From JALZMG01 sp963739975 (GTDB lineage: Bacteria > Actinomycetota > Acidimicrobiia > Acidimicrobiales > Ilumatobacteraceae): a stretch of DNA of 64,000 nt. The position numbers and the translations under genes were made by a program. Shown one piece after another: positions 7,452 through 17,315 of the stretch (position 1 is its first letter; each line of letters starts with the position of its first letter). A model generated the notes under the pieces. It was not told where the DNA came from, did no database searches, and saw only the letters and a program-made list of their open reading frames with translations. The stretch covers positions 129,511 to 193,510 of the forward strand of contig CAVUCK010000010.1 of the NCBI GenBank assembly GCA_963739975.1. The letters are read 5' to 3'.

Positions 7452-9704
7452 GGTCGAGGGACCCTATCGGGCCCGACCTCGACCTTCGGGGCCAGGTCAT
7501 CGTCGTCGTCGTACCCGCCGCCGGGCGGACCGGCCGCTTCGGCGGCGTCGGGCGAGATCTCGTCGAGCGCGGCGGCTGACGCGCTGCTGGCCACGGCGAG
7601 CGACCGTCGGCGTCGCTGCCGGCGCAGGTGGCTGAACCACCACGACACGAGGACGAGCAGCGCGCCGACCGTGATCACCTGGCCAAGACCGGTCAGGGCG
7701 TTGACGTTGGCGGTCAGCACGACCGTCCCGTTGATCTGCTGGTCGAACTCAGGGGTCAGGAGCTCGACCTCGATGGACGATGTGCCGTTGGCGCGGGCCT
7801 CCACCGGGATCACGACCTCCGTCGACCCGGCCGGGATGAGCTCGACGAGTTGATCGCCGTCCGGGAACGTCAGCTTCGGTGAGCGCGCCCGTACGAGCAC
7901 CTGCAACGGCTGGTCCGAGTTGTTGCGGACGTTCACGCGCAGCGTGCTCGACCGGCCGGTGAGCGTGAAGTCGAAGGGCTGGGGCGCGACCACCGATGCG
8001 CGGATCGCCGCAGCCTCGTCGGCGATGTCGGTCAGGGCCCGGTCGACCTGCTCGTCGGTGAGGGCGGTCGTGACCAGCGCGTCGAGCTCGGCGCGCCACC
8101 GCGTGCGGTCGGTGTCGTCGAGCTGCATCGAGGCGGCGCTCTCGGCGGACACCCGCGTGAGCTCGATGCGATCGAGGCGAGCGGCAAGATCGGGCCCGGC
8201 CTGCGCCGGCAGGCTGACGGTCGACGGTCGGCCGTCGACGATCATCGTGTCGATCGATCCGGAGATGGCGGACAGCTCCACCAGGCGGACGCTGTCGAGC
8301 TCGCTGGCCATCGTGGCCAGCGCGCTGGCGACGTCGGCGTCCGGTCGGCCGTCCGGGGCGGTCAGGACGACGCCACGGCGCGGGTCCTCACCGAGCATGC
8401 GCTGCGTGGTGAGCAGCTCGGCGAGGATCTGGACGGCGCTGGCCGCGGGCCGATCCGCCGACGGCCGCCCAGGGTCGAGCAGCGCCCCGAGGGGGCTGAG
8501 CACCATCGCCGGCACGGATCCGCCGTCGCCGAGGTCGACGTCGACGGCCAGCGAGGTGTCGAAGTAGCCGCCGATGTTGCCGTCGAGCTGGGCGTAGATC
8601 GCTTCGTCCACCACGAGCACGTCGAACGCGAGGGTCGCGCAGCATGGTCGCTGCGCCGGCGCTGATCGGAGTCGTCGTGACCCAGCCGGAGCGCGTCGCG
8701 GATGACCCTGGCAGCGTCTCGTCGAGGGCGTCCTCGCCGTCGCGCAGGCGACGCACGAACGTGTCGCCCTGCCCGACGGCGACGGCCGACGACGGGTCGA
8801 GGGGCGATGACGGCAGCGAGAGGAGCTCGTCGCCGTCGAGCGCGACGCGCAGCGCGTCCTCGAGCGCCGGCGCCTCGGCCGCCAACCCCGGCAGCGTGGA
8901 CGGCGGCAGGGCGACGGTCAGTGGGCCTTCGTAGCGTTCGGCCAGGTCGACGAGGGCCTCGAGCTCGGCGCGCTGATCGTCGGTCAGGTCCTCTGCGTCG
9001 CCCGGTCCGGTGGCCGGGACGCTGGCGAGGAGGGCGATGCTCAGCGGTGGTGCGGTGCTTGCTTCCAGCGGGCGGCGATCGAAGAAGGTCCGGTGCTCGG
9101 CGACGAGGTCGCCGTCGGAGCGCACCTGCACGGCGATGGGGTAGAGGCCGGCGCGGCGCAGGTGCAGAGCGCCCTCAACCGATGGTTCGATCGTCGTGGG
9201 CACGTCGACATCGAGCTCCGTCGCCCCGCCGGCCACGGTGGTGACGGCCGACGACAGCGGGTCGATCAGCTCGTCGATGGCGGTGCGGTCCTCCCCGTCG
9301 ATGAACTCGGCCAGCTCGCCGCGATCCTCGATCGGCAGGTACACGACGATGCGGAGCTGGGCGTCGTCCTCGTCCCCCGTCCCGGGCCGGGTCGGCGGCG
9401 TCTCGGCGTCCGTGGCCGCCGTGCCCGGCGGCGCCGGCTCGGTCTCCGTGGCCGCCGCAGCGGACCCGGCGCTTGGCGTCGTGGAGGTCGTGGTGGTGGT
9501 GGCCAGATCCAGGGCTTCGACGTCACCTTCGAGGGCGAACGTCGCTCGCCAGCGACCGTTGGCGGCGACCGCGAAGCGCTGCTCGACCAGCACCAGGTCG
9601 ACGTCGCCCGCCACCGGGGCCCCGGCGGTCACCGCGGTGACGTCGAACGCCACGGTCGGCGCGAGCACACCGGCGGCGACGGCACCGATGAGGAGCGGCC
9701 GCAT
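7448..9704 (-). pseudogene. DUF6049-like secreted/membrane protein, split by one frameshift
   Basis: The first part (ATG at 9702-9704) has a signal peptide and an acidic Thr-rich linker and runs in one frame to about 8640. The second part, in another frame, continues to 7448 with a beta-rich domain, one transmembrane helix (VITVGALLVLVSWWF) and a basic tail. Together they give about 750 aa, like Rv3909 (about 800 aa), which holds the same place next to the Rv3910 kinase. The join is at about 8639: skipping one base there (ATG CTG, then GCG ACC CTC) links the frames and yields a sensible continuation (ATLAFDVLVVDEA). Either a real lesion or a sequencing error in a GC-rich run. It overlaps its neighbours at both ends (TGATG at 9704, GTGA at 7448). 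Confidence 0.75.
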
Positions 9705-10432
9705 CAGCGGTCCGCAGCGAGGTCGAACTGCATGACGACGAGCTGCTCCGGCAGGCGGCGGAAGCCGAGCGACTCGTAGAGGCGCAGCGCCGGCTCGTTG
9801 GAGGCGGCGGTGTTGACGACGCCGTGCCCGAGGCGACGCCTGCGCATCCAGGCAAGTGCGTCGATGACCAGGGCTCGACCGTGTCCGGCCCGCCGGTGCT
9901 CCGGATCGACGGCCAACCGCTGGAGGTAGCCCTGGCCTGCGGCGGCACCTGAGATGGCGAAGGCGACCAGCCGCCGCCGAGCCGTCGGTCCGACGTAACG
10001 GGCCGCGGCATGGTGGGTCGGGGTGGCGTGGCGGATGTCGGCGAGGTCGCCGGCGTCGTTGCCCCACGGGTCGCCGAAGGCGGCGCGGTCGAGGACGGAC
10101 GCCTCGCGGTGGCGGCGGACCGGCAGGCGAGCCGTGCCCGGTGGCGGCGCCAGCTGGATCCCCGAGCGCAGGAGCTCCACGCGCAGCAGCGCCAACGTGT
10201 CGATCACCTCGAACCCGGCCTCGGCGAAGCGCGCCGCGGCGTCCGGGAACAGCGCACCGGTGCGCACGGCGCGCAGGTCGCGCTCGGCGGCGACGACGTC
10301 GACCCACTGGGCGACCTCGTCGGGACGGGGCACGACGGTCTGGTCGGCGAGCGTCAGGTGGACGACGCGGTCGTCGAACGACCATGGCCGGGCGCGCACC
10401 CGGGAGCCCAGACCGGGGATGCGCACCTTCAC
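9704..10432 (-). CDS. GNAT family N-acetyltransferase
   Basis: 242 aa with a GTG start at 10430-10432. The C-terminal half is a GNAT fold: acetyl-CoA binding motif RRAGHGRAL, preceded by GYLQRLAVDPEH and followed by NTAASNEPALRLYESLGF. The N-terminal 90 aa have no family I recognise. The substrate is unknown. It is the first gene of the minus-strand array; its stop overlaps the DUF6049 start by one base (TGATG). A start 60 bases further upstream is possible but its N-terminus looks unlike coding sequence. Confidence 0.8.
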   Translation of the reverse strand: MKVRIPGLGSRVRARPWSFDDRVVHLTLADQTVVPRPDEVAQWVDVVAAERDLRAVRTGALFPDAAARFAEAGFEVIDTLALLRVELLRSGIQLAPPPGTARLPVRRHREASVLDRAAFGDPWGNDAGDLADIRHATPTHHAAARYVGPTARRRLVAFAISGAAAGQGYLQRLAVDPEHRRAGHGRALVIDALAWMRRRRLGHGVVNTAASNEPALRLYESLGFRRLPEQLVVMQFDLAADR

Positions 10433-10521
10433 CGCTCGGCAACGGTAGTGGCTGGCCCGTGACGGGTCTTGGCGCCAGGCGCAGCGAGACACGGCGAGCC
10501 GTAGGCTCGCCGTCCATCACG

Positions 10522-11529
10522 GTGCTGTTCGTCACCCACGAGGCGTATCTCGGGCACCTCACCGGACCGGGGCATCCCGAGCGTCCCGCCCGCTTGGAGG
10601 CGGTCATCGCCGGTGCCCGGCGGCAGGGCCTTGTCGACGCGCTGACCGAGCTGGAACCGGTGCCGGCCGATCGGGTCGACCTCGAGCGGGTCCACCCGCC
10701 GTGGTACCTCGACCGGCTGGACGCGATGGCCGCGGCCGGTGGCGGGTGGATCGACGCCGATACCCGGGTGAGCTCCGGCTCGGCGAGCGCCGCCGGGCTG
10801 GCGGCGGGTGCCGGGCTCACGGCGGTGGCCGCGCTGCGGGCGGGTCACGGCGACGCCGCCTTCTGTGCCGTCCGACCGCCGGGCCACCACGCCACGCCGA
10901 CCGACTCGATGGGGTTCTGCCTCGTCTCGAACGTGGCCGTCGTGGCGGCCTCGCTCGCCGCCGCCGGCGAGCGGGTCTGGGTGTTCGACTACGACGCCCA
11001 CCACGGCAACGGGACCCAGGCGACGTTCGAGACCGACCCGCGGGTCCTGTTCGTCAGCCTCCACCAGTGGCCCCTGTACCCCGGCACGGGTCGGCTGACC
11101 GAGCGGGGCGCCGGCGCCGGCATCGGGACCACGATGAACCTGCCGATGCCGGCCGGCACGACGGGTGACGTCTACGTGCGGGCGTTCGATGAGGTGATCG
11201 CCCCGGTGGTCGAGCGGTTCGCGCCGACCTGGCTCCTCGTCTCGGCGGGGTTCGACGCCCACCGTGACGATCCGCTGGCCGAGCTCGGGCTCACCGCCGG
11301 TGACTACTCACTGCTGACCCAGCGGGCGATGCAGTTCGTCGGTCGCGGCCGGACCGTGGCGATGCTCGAAGGCGGCTACGACCTCGACGCGCTGTCGTCG
11401 TGCGCAGCCGCCGTCCTGTCGACGCTGGCAGGCGCACCGAGCCATCCCGAGCGGCCGAGCGCCGGGGGCCCGGGTGGCCACGTCGTCGACGACGCGGCGC
11501 GCCTGTGGGCGACGAGCCCACCGTCCTGA
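10522..11529 (+). CDS. Histone-deacetylase-family (acetoin utilisation/acetylpolyamine) amidohydrolase
   Basis: 335 aa from GTG at 10522. All catalytic features of zinc-dependent class II-like deacetylases are present: the charge-relay pair H122/H123 in RPPGHHA, zinc ligands D158 and H160 in DYDAHHGNG, D245 in SAGFDAHRDD, and the glycine-rich LEGGYD near the end. Bacterial members deacetylate acetyl-lysine or acetylated small amines; the exact substrate cannot be told from sequence. It starts 89 bases from the GNAT gene on the opposite strand, so the two may share a control region. The start codon is uncertain because no good ribosome-binding site is visible. Confidence 0.88.
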   Translation: MLFVTHEAYLGHLTGPGHPERPARLEAVIAGARRQGLVDALTELEPVPADRVDLERVHPPWYLDRLDAMAAAGGGWIDADTRVSSGSASAAGLAAGAGLTAVAALRAGHGDAAFCAVRPPGHHATPTDSMGFCLVSNVAVVAASLAAAGERVWVFDYDAHHGNGTQATFETDPRVLFVSLHQWPLYPGTGRLTERGAGAGIGTTMNLPMPAGTTGDVYVRAFDEVIAPVVERFAPTWLLVSAGFDAHRDDPLAELGLTAGDYSLLTQRAMQFVGRGRTVAMLEGGYDLDALSSCAAAVLSTLAGAPSHPERPSAGGPGGHVVDDAARLWATSPPS

Positions 11530-11576
11530 GCGCCGCGCCGTAGCCTCCGCGGCGTGCGGTCGGAAGGGACGACGTC

Positions 11577-13004
11577 GTGATCCCGGCCCGCTTCGCGCCC
11601 GTGCTGGCCGAGCTGCAACCGCTCGCCGCCGCGTTCGGTGCGGCCGGTCATCGGCTGTACCTGGTCGGCGGCGCGGTGCGCGACCTGCTGCTCGGCGGAG
11701 AACGCGAGGACTACGACCTCGACCTGACCACGGACGCCAGGCCGCCGGAGATCAAGGCCCTCGTCGCCGGTTGGGGCCACGCCGTGTGGACCCAGGGCGA
11801 ACGCTTCGGCACGATCGGGGCCCGACGCGATCAGCCCGACGGGTCGACGCGGACCATCGAGATCACGACGTTCCGGTCGGACGTCTACGTCGACGACTCG
11901 CGCAAGCCGCACGTCACGTTCGGCGACGACATCGAGACCGATCTCCACCGGCGCGACTTCACGATCAACGCGATGGCGCTGGAACTGACGGGGGCCGACG
12001 GAGGGGTGGCCCTCGTCGATCCGTACGGTGGCGCCGCCGACCTCGCCACGTCGACGTTGCGCACCCCCGGCCCGGCCGAGGTGAGCTTCGACGACGACCC
12101 GCTGCGGATGCTGCGGGCCGCCCGGTTCATCGCCGGCTACGGCCTCGAGCCCGTGCCCGAGTTGGTCGCCGCCGTCGTCGAGCGCGGCGGGCGGCTCGAC
12201 ATCGTGTCCCGCGAGCGCGTCCGCGACGAGCTCGACAAGCTGATCGTCGTGCCCCGCCCGGCGGCCGGGCTGTGGTTCCTCGTCGACACCGGGCTGGCCG
12301 AGCACTTCCTGCCCGAGCTGCCGGCGCTGCGGTTGGAGCGCGACCCGATCCACCGCCACAAGGACGTGCTCAGCCACACGATCGCCGTGATCGAGAACGT
12401 CCAGCCGGGTCCGGACCACGACTTCCGCCTGACCCGGCTGGCGGCGCTGTTCCACGACGTCGGCAAGCCGGCGACCCGCGGCTACCAGCCGGGCAAGGGC
12501 ACGACGTTCCATCATCACGACGTGGTCGGGGCGCGGATGACGAGGCGGCGGATGGAAGCGCTGCGCTACCCGACGGCCGACATCGCCGCCGTCGCCGAGC
12601 TGGTGTTCCTGCACCTGCGGTTCCACACCTACAAGATGGGGTGGAGCGACGCCGCCGTGCGGCGGTACGTGCGCGATGCCGGCCCCCTGCTCGCCGAGCT
12701 CAACGTGTTGACCCGGTCCGACTGCACGACTCGTGACGAGCGCAAGGCGGCCCGGCTGGCGCTGCGGATGGACGAGCTGGAGGAGCGCGTCGGTCAGCTC
12801 GCCGCCGAGGAGGAGCTGGCGGCGATCCGCCCCGAGCTGGATGGCCGGGCGGTGATGGAGCACCTCGGGATCGCTCCGGGACCGGTGGTCGGCGAGGCGC
12901 TCGCCCACCTGCTGGAGATCCGCCTCGACGAGGGCGAGATCGGCCACGCCGAAGCCCTCAAGCGCCTCGACGCCTGGTGGAACGCCCGTCCCGCCGATCT
13001 GTGA
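11577..13004 (+). CDS. pcnA: CCA-adding tRNA nucleotidyltransferase with HD domain
   Basis: 475 aa from GTG at 11577, preceded by GGAAGGGA. N-terminal class II nucleotidyltransferase head with LVGGAVRDLLLG and the metal-binding DYDLDL, then the RRDFTINAMAL motif, ERVRDEL region, and an HD phosphohydrolase domain (LFHDVGKPAT with HHH nearby). It adds or repairs the 3' CCA of tRNAs. The actinobacterial gene traditionally named pcnA (Rv3907c) has this architecture and this neighbourhood. It ends inside a strong hairpin. Confidence 0.93.
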   Translation: MIPARFAPVLAELQPLAAAFGAAGHRLYLVGGAVRDLLLGGEREDYDLDLTTDARPPEIKALVAGWGHAVWTQGERFGTIGARRDQPDGSTRTIEITTFRSDVYVDDSRKPHVTFGDDIETDLHRRDFTINAMALELTGADGGVALVDPYGGAADLATSTLRTPGPAEVSFDDDPLRMLRAARFIAGYGLEPVPELVAAVVERGGRLDIVSRERVRDELDKLIVVPRPAAGLWFLVDTGLAEHFLPELPALRLERDPIHRHKDVLSHTIAVIENVQPGPDHDFRLTRLAALFHDVGKPATRGYQPGKGTTFHHHDVVGARMTRRRMEALRYPTADIAAVAELVFLHLRFHTYKMGWSDAAVRRYVRDAGPLLAELNVLTRSDCTTRDERKAARLALRMDELEERVGQLAAEEELAAIRPELDGRAVMEHLGIAPGPVVGEALAHLLEIRLDEGEIGHAEALKRLDAWWNARPADL

Positions 13005-13043
13005 GCCGTCCGTGCGGATGTGAGTCGTGTTGGCTCACAGATC
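12996..13043. terminator. Terminator hairpin after pcnA
   Basis: GATCTGTGAGCC (12996-13007) and GGCTCACAGATC (13032-13043) form a perfect 12-bp stem that includes the pcnA stop codon, with a 24-nt loop. It shares the TGTGAGCC core with the hairpin at 3157-3179. Confidence 0.65.
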
Positions 13044-13089
13044 GGACGGGTTGGCGGTGCAGCGCGGCGGTGCGTCGTAGCGTGCAGCC

Positions 13090-15387
13090 GTGCGCGCGGA
13101 CGTGACGGATGGGTCGGGCATCCGGCGCCGCGCCAAGACGTGGCGGTGGGTGCTGTCGGTCGTCGTGGCCGGGGCCCTGCTGGTCGGGCTCGTCGTCCTC
13201 GTCATCCGCCTCGACACGGACCGCTCGGCGCGCGCCGTCGCGGCGGCGATCGTGGCCGCGCTGCTCGCCGTCGCCGCCGTGGTCATCACGTGGCTCGAGT
13301 CCAGGCGCATCACCGGCCATCTCAACCGCACCATCGACCGCCTGATCGAGGCCGAGTCCGAGCTGCGCGTCCTGCTCGACGACCTTCCGGAAGCGGTCAT
13401 GTCGGTCGACGCCCACGGGATCGTGCGCGGGGCCAACGCCCGCGCCGCCGAGCTCGTCGGTCAGCCCGTCGACGACCTCGTCGGGCGACGGCTCGACGGA
13501 TTCGTCGAGTCATCGCGCCTCGACGAGCTGACGTCGTGGCTGGCGGGCGGACGGCGCGGTGAGGCAGTGCCTCCGATGTCCTTGCGCGTGCTGCGCGCCG
13601 GCGCACCGACGGCGACGCTGGTCGAAGCGCTCGTCGAACGCCCCCACCGCACGGCCGGCGCGGCGATCGTCCGGCTGCGCGACATCACCGAGCGCGAGGC
13701 GCGCGGTCAGGCCCTCGAGCAGGCCCGCCAACGGTTCCAGCAGGCGTTCCACTCGGCACCGACCGGCATGGCCCTCGTGCGCATGCATGACTCGACGATC
13801 ATCGACGCCAACCGCTCGCTGGCCGAGATGCTCGACCGCCCGATCGGTCAGCTGGTCGGCCGCTCGATCCGCGACTTCACGCACCCCGACGACCTGCGCG
13901 TCGCCGAGGCCCACGGCGCCCGGCTCGAACTGGACAGCAGCGACAGCTACCTGCTCGACCAGCGCTTCCTGCGCAGCGACGGCGAGTTCGTGTGGGCACG
14001 CACGCGCGTCGCGCTGACCGAGGACAACGGCGTGGCGCTGGCGATCACCCACATCGAGGACGTGACGGAGCAGCGCCGCACCGCCGAGCGGCTGCAGTGG
14101 GCGGCCAGCCACGACGACCTGACGGGCCTCCCCAACCGCACGGAGCTGCTGGCGCGAGTCGACGGCTTGCTCGTCGACGCCGTTGTCGGCGACGTCGCGC
14201 TGCTGTTCATCGACCTGGACAACTTCAAGACGGTCAACGACAGCCTCGGCCATGGCATCGGCGACACGCTGTTGACCGCCATGACGGCGCGGCTGCGGGG
14301 TGTCGTCGGCGACGACGTGCTGCTGGCCCGCTTCGGCGGGGACGAGTTCGTCGTGGTGCTGACCGAGGTGGCGACGGGTGGGCCGCCACCAGTCGAGGTG
14401 GCCGAGCGGCTGCGCGCCGCGCTGCGCGACGCCGTCGACGTCGAGGGGACGGAGATGTTCGTCACGTCGAGCATCGGCGTGTCCGTCAACGACCGTGAGG
14501 GCGTCACCGCCACGGACCTCCTCCGCGACGCCGACGCGGCGATGTACCGCGCCAAGGCCCGCGGCCGGGACTGCGTGGAGACGTTCCTGCCCGGCACCCA
14601 CGAGACCACGGTGATGGCGCTGCGCACGGCCACCGAGCTGCGGCGCGGGCTCGAGCGGGGGGAGATCGTCCCGTACTTCCAGCCGATCGTCGAGCTGACC
14701 ACTGGGCACGTGACCGGGTTCGAGGCGCTGGCCCGCTGGCTGCACCCGGATCGTGGCCTGCTGGCGCCCGATCAGTTCCTGGTGATGGCCGAGGAGACGG
14801 GGCTCGTCGACGAGATCGGCGCCGTGATCCTGGAGGACGCGCTGGCCCAGTTCGCCTCGTGGCGGGCTCGCCAGCTCCCGTTCGCCGATGCCACCCTGGC
14901 CGTCAACGTCGGAACCCGCCAGGTGGTCGACCCGGCCTTCGCCGCCCTGGTCGGCGACCTGCTGGCGCAGACCGGCATCCCGGCCGACTCGCTGTGGTTG
15001 GAGATCACCGAGACCGCTCTGCTGGCCGACGTCAAGGCGTCGACGGTGGCCTTGCGCAACCTGCGCAGCCTCGGTCTGCACCTCGCCGTCGACGACTTCG
15101 GCACCGGCTACTCGTCGTTGACCTACCTCAAGCGGTTCCCCGTCGAGGCGATCAAGATCGATCGCAGCTTCGTGGCCGGGCTCGGGCTCGACGCCGAGGA
15201 CACGACGATCGTGGAGGCCGTCGTCAACCTCGGCCACTCGTTCCACATGGCCGTCGTCGCCGAAGGTCTGGAGACCCCGTTGCAGCTCTCCCGCCTGCGC
15301 GAGCTGGGCTGCGACCGCGGTCAGGGCTATCTGTTCGGGCGGCCGCGCCCGGCTTCAATCGTGGAGGCCGAGCGGGCCGACGCGTGA
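13090..15387 (+). CDS. Membrane PAS-PAS-GGDEF-EAL cyclic-di-GMP enzyme
   Basis: 765 aa. Two transmembrane helices (about 18-40 and 50-70) are followed by two PAS domains (about 90-205 and 215-335), a GGDEF domain and an EAL domain. The cyclase motif is intact (FGGDEF, residues about 415-420) but the inhibitory RxxD site is absent at its usual place. The phosphodiesterase has its key residues: E of FEALARW (about 544), N in LAVNVG, EITETALL, DDFGTGYSS, KIDRSF and AEGLET. Both activities are therefore possible; which dominates cannot be predicted. It probably senses a cytoplasmic signal through the PAS domains. Stand-alone gene between two terminators or spacers. Confidence 0.92.
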   Translation: MRADVTDGSGIRRRAKTWRWVLSVVVAGALLVGLVVLVIRLDTDRSARAVAAAIVAALLAVAAVVITWLESRRITGHLNRTIDRLIEAESELRVLLDDLPEAVMSVDAHGIVRGANARAAELVGQPVDDLVGRRLDGFVESSRLDELTSWLAGGRRGEAVPPMSLRVLRAGAPTATLVEALVERPHRTAGAAIVRLRDITEREARGQALEQARQRFQQAFHSAPTGMALVRMHDSTIIDANRSLAEMLDRPIGQLVGRSIRDFTHPDDLRVAEAHGARLELDSSDSYLLDQRFLRSDGEFVWARTRVALTEDNGVALAITHIEDVTEQRRTAERLQWAASHDDLTGLPNRTELLARVDGLLVDAVVGDVALLFIDLDNFKTVNDSLGHGIGDTLLTAMTARLRGVVGDDVLLARFGGDEFVVVLTEVATGGPPPVEVAERLRAALRDAVDVEGTEMFVTSSIGVSVNDREGVTATDLLRDADAAMYRAKARGRDCVETFLPGTHETTVMALRTATELRRGLERGEIVPYFQPIVELTTGHVTGFEALARWLHPDRGLLAPDQFLVMAEETGLVDEIGAVILEDALAQFASWRARQLPFADATLAVNVGTRQVVDPAFAALVGDLLAQTGIPADSLWLEITETALLADVKASTVALRNLRSLGLHLAVDDFGTGYSSLTYLKRFPVEAIKIDRSFVAGLGLDAEDTTIVEAVVNLGHSFHMAVVAEGLETPLQLSRLRELGCDRGQGYLFGRPRPASIVEAERADA

Positions 15388-15518
15388 CCGCTGCCGGCGG
15401 CCCCTCACGCGGTTCGCAACCGGATCTCATGGGTCGGCGCCGAACGTTCGTCCCTGTACGGTCCGCCAGCCCGGCGGACCCGGCGGAAGCGGCATGGCCG
15501 CGTGAACTTGGAGGGACG

Positions 15519-17249
15519 ATGAGACGGACGAGTCAGCGCTTGCTGCTCCTGATCGCGCCACTGGCGGTGGCCGTTGCCGCGTGCGGCGGCGGTGGATCGA
15601 GCAGCGACGAGCCCGACGACACCTCGGCGCCGGCGACGACGGCGACGACGGCCACGACGGTTGCCGCCACGGAGACGACCGAGGAGACAGGGCAGACGAA
15701 GCCGACCACCGAGCAGACGAAGCCGTCCACCGAGGGCACCGAGCCCGACGACACGACGGAGGCCACCGAGCCCGACGACACGACGGACGGCACCGAGCCG
15801 TCCGGGTCCGGCGAGATCTCGAGCTACGAGGACGTCCAGCCGGCCGTGATCCAGATCGAGACCCAGGGCACGTTCCGCGACCCTGAGATCGGCCAGGCGT
15901 CGGCGTCGGGCAGCGGCAGCGGGTTCATCATCAGCGCGGACGGGCTGGCCGTGACGAACAACCACGTCGTCACCGGCGCGGCGACGCTCGAGGTCTTCAT
16001 CGGCGGCGACCGCGAGACGAGCTACAACGCCCAGGTGCTCGGCGTGTCCGAGTGCTCGGACCTCGCCCTGATCCAGATCGAGGGCGACGAGGAGTTCCCG
16101 TACCTCGACTGGTACGACGGTGAAATCACGGCGGGCCTGGACGTCTACGCCGCTGGGTACCCGCTCGGCGATCCCGAGTTCACGCTGACCCGCGGCATCG
16201 TCACCAAGGCCGAGGCCGACGGCGACGTCACCGGCTCGTCGTCCATCGACCACACGGTCGAGCACGACGCCAGCACCCACCCGGGCAACTCCGGTGGCCC
16301 GATCGTGTCGGAGGAGGGCGACGTGGTGGCCGTCCACTACGCCGGCGTGACCCTCGACTCCGGCATCCAGAAGTTCGGCATCGCGTCGGACCTCGCCCAG
16401 CCGGTCGTCGACCGACTGCAGGACAGTGACTTCGAGGCGCTCGGCATCAACGGCTGGGCCGTGGTCGACGAGGAGGCCGGGCTGTCCGGGATCTGGGTGG
16501 CCGGCGTCGAGCCCGGCTCCCCCGCCGCGGACGCGGCGATCCTGCCCGGCGACATCGTCACGACGATGAACGGCCTGCCGGTCGGCAGCGACGGCACGTT
16601 CCGCGACTACTGCGACATCATCCGCACCGCCGGCGAGGGCAACCCGATCGGCGTCGAGGTGCTGCGCTTCGACACCTCCGAGGTGCTGCGTGGCGAGATC
16701 AACGGTGACGCCCCGCTCGAGCTGGCCTTCTCCTTCGCCGAGGAGGTCAGCGACGAGGTCGGTGAGGACACGGGCGCCGCTCCCGTTGCCGAGTACGACC
16801 AGGTGACCGACGACCTGGGTCGGATCGTCATGGACGTACCGACGGCGTGGGCGGACCGCAGCACGTCGCCGTACCTGCTCGAGGACGGCAGCGAGGCGCC
16901 GTACATCGCCGCCTCGCCGAACCTCGACGGGTTCATCAACGGGTGGACGGATCCGGGCGTCGTCTACGTCCAGATCCCCGCCGGCGCGAACGTCGATGAC
17001 GTCCTGACGTTCTTCGGCTTCGCCGGGAGCTGCACCGACGGCGGACGGGTCGACTACACCGACGGCTTGTTCACCGGCAAGTACCAGCTGTGGCTCGATT
17101 GCGAGGGCACCACGACCGATGTCGTGACGCTGGTGGCGGCCCAGGACGGCGGCGGGGACCTGGCGCTGATCCAGGCCCAGATCCTCACGGATGCCGATAT
17201 CGCCGCCCTCGACCAGGCCTTCTACACCTTCAACGTGACCGGCGGCTGA
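15519..17249 (+). CDS. HtrA/DegP-like trypsin serine protease lipoprotein with PDZ domain
   Basis: 576 aa; ATG at 15519 follows GGAGGG. The first 22 residues are a lipoprotein signal with lipobox VAAC (C22). A Thr/Glu-rich linker with TKPTTEQ/TEPDDTTE repeats (about 40-105) leads to the protease domain with triad H149 (NNHVV), D181 (CSDLALI) and S258 (HPGNSGGP), a PDZ domain (about 310-390), and a C-terminal beta domain of about 150 aa that I do not recognise. It is expected to act outside the membrane in protein quality control. The gene is followed by a perfect 14-bp terminator. Confidence 0.9.
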   Translation: MRRTSQRLLLLIAPLAVAVAACGGGGSSSDEPDDTSAPATTATTATTVAATETTEETGQTKPTTEQTKPSTEGTEPDDTTEATEPDDTTDGTEPSGSGEISSYEDVQPAVIQIETQGTFRDPEIGQASASGSGSGFIISADGLAVTNNHVVTGAATLEVFIGGDRETSYNAQVLGVSECSDLALIQIEGDEEFPYLDWYDGEITAGLDVYAAGYPLGDPEFTLTRGIVTKAEADGDVTGSSSIDHTVEHDASTHPGNSGGPIVSEEGDVVAVHYAGVTLDSGIQKFGIASDLAQPVVDRLQDSDFEALGINGWAVVDEEAGLSGIWVAGVEPGSPAADAAILPGDIVTTMNGLPVGSDGTFRDYCDIIRTAGEGNPIGVEVLRFDTSEVLRGEINGDAPLELAFSFAEEVSDEVGEDTGAAPVAEYDQVTDDLGRIVMDVPTAWADRSTSPYLLEDGSEAPYIAASPNLDGFINGWTDPGVVYVQIPAGANVDDVLTFFGFAGSCTDGGRVDYTDGLFTGKYQLWLDCEGTTTDVVTLVAAQDGGGDLALIQAQILTDADIAALDQAFYTFNVTGG

Positions 17250-17274
17250 ACCACCGCTGACGCGTCGTCCACCA

Positions 17275-17307
17275 CGGTGCCCCGCAGCCACGTGCTGCGG
17301 GGCACCG
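17275..17307. terminator. Strong bidirectional terminator
   Basis: CGGTGCCCCGCAGC (17275-17288) and GCTGCGGGGCACCG (17294-17307) form a perfect 14-bp stem with a 5-nt loop between the convergent protease and methyltransferase genes. Confidence 0.85.
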
Positions 17308-17315
17308 TCGCGCCT

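Noticed and set aside
15405..17291. 628-aa open frame on the minus strand opposite the protease gene
   Set aside because: It is the antisense of a clear HtrA-like gene and has His/Val/Arg-rich shadow composition.
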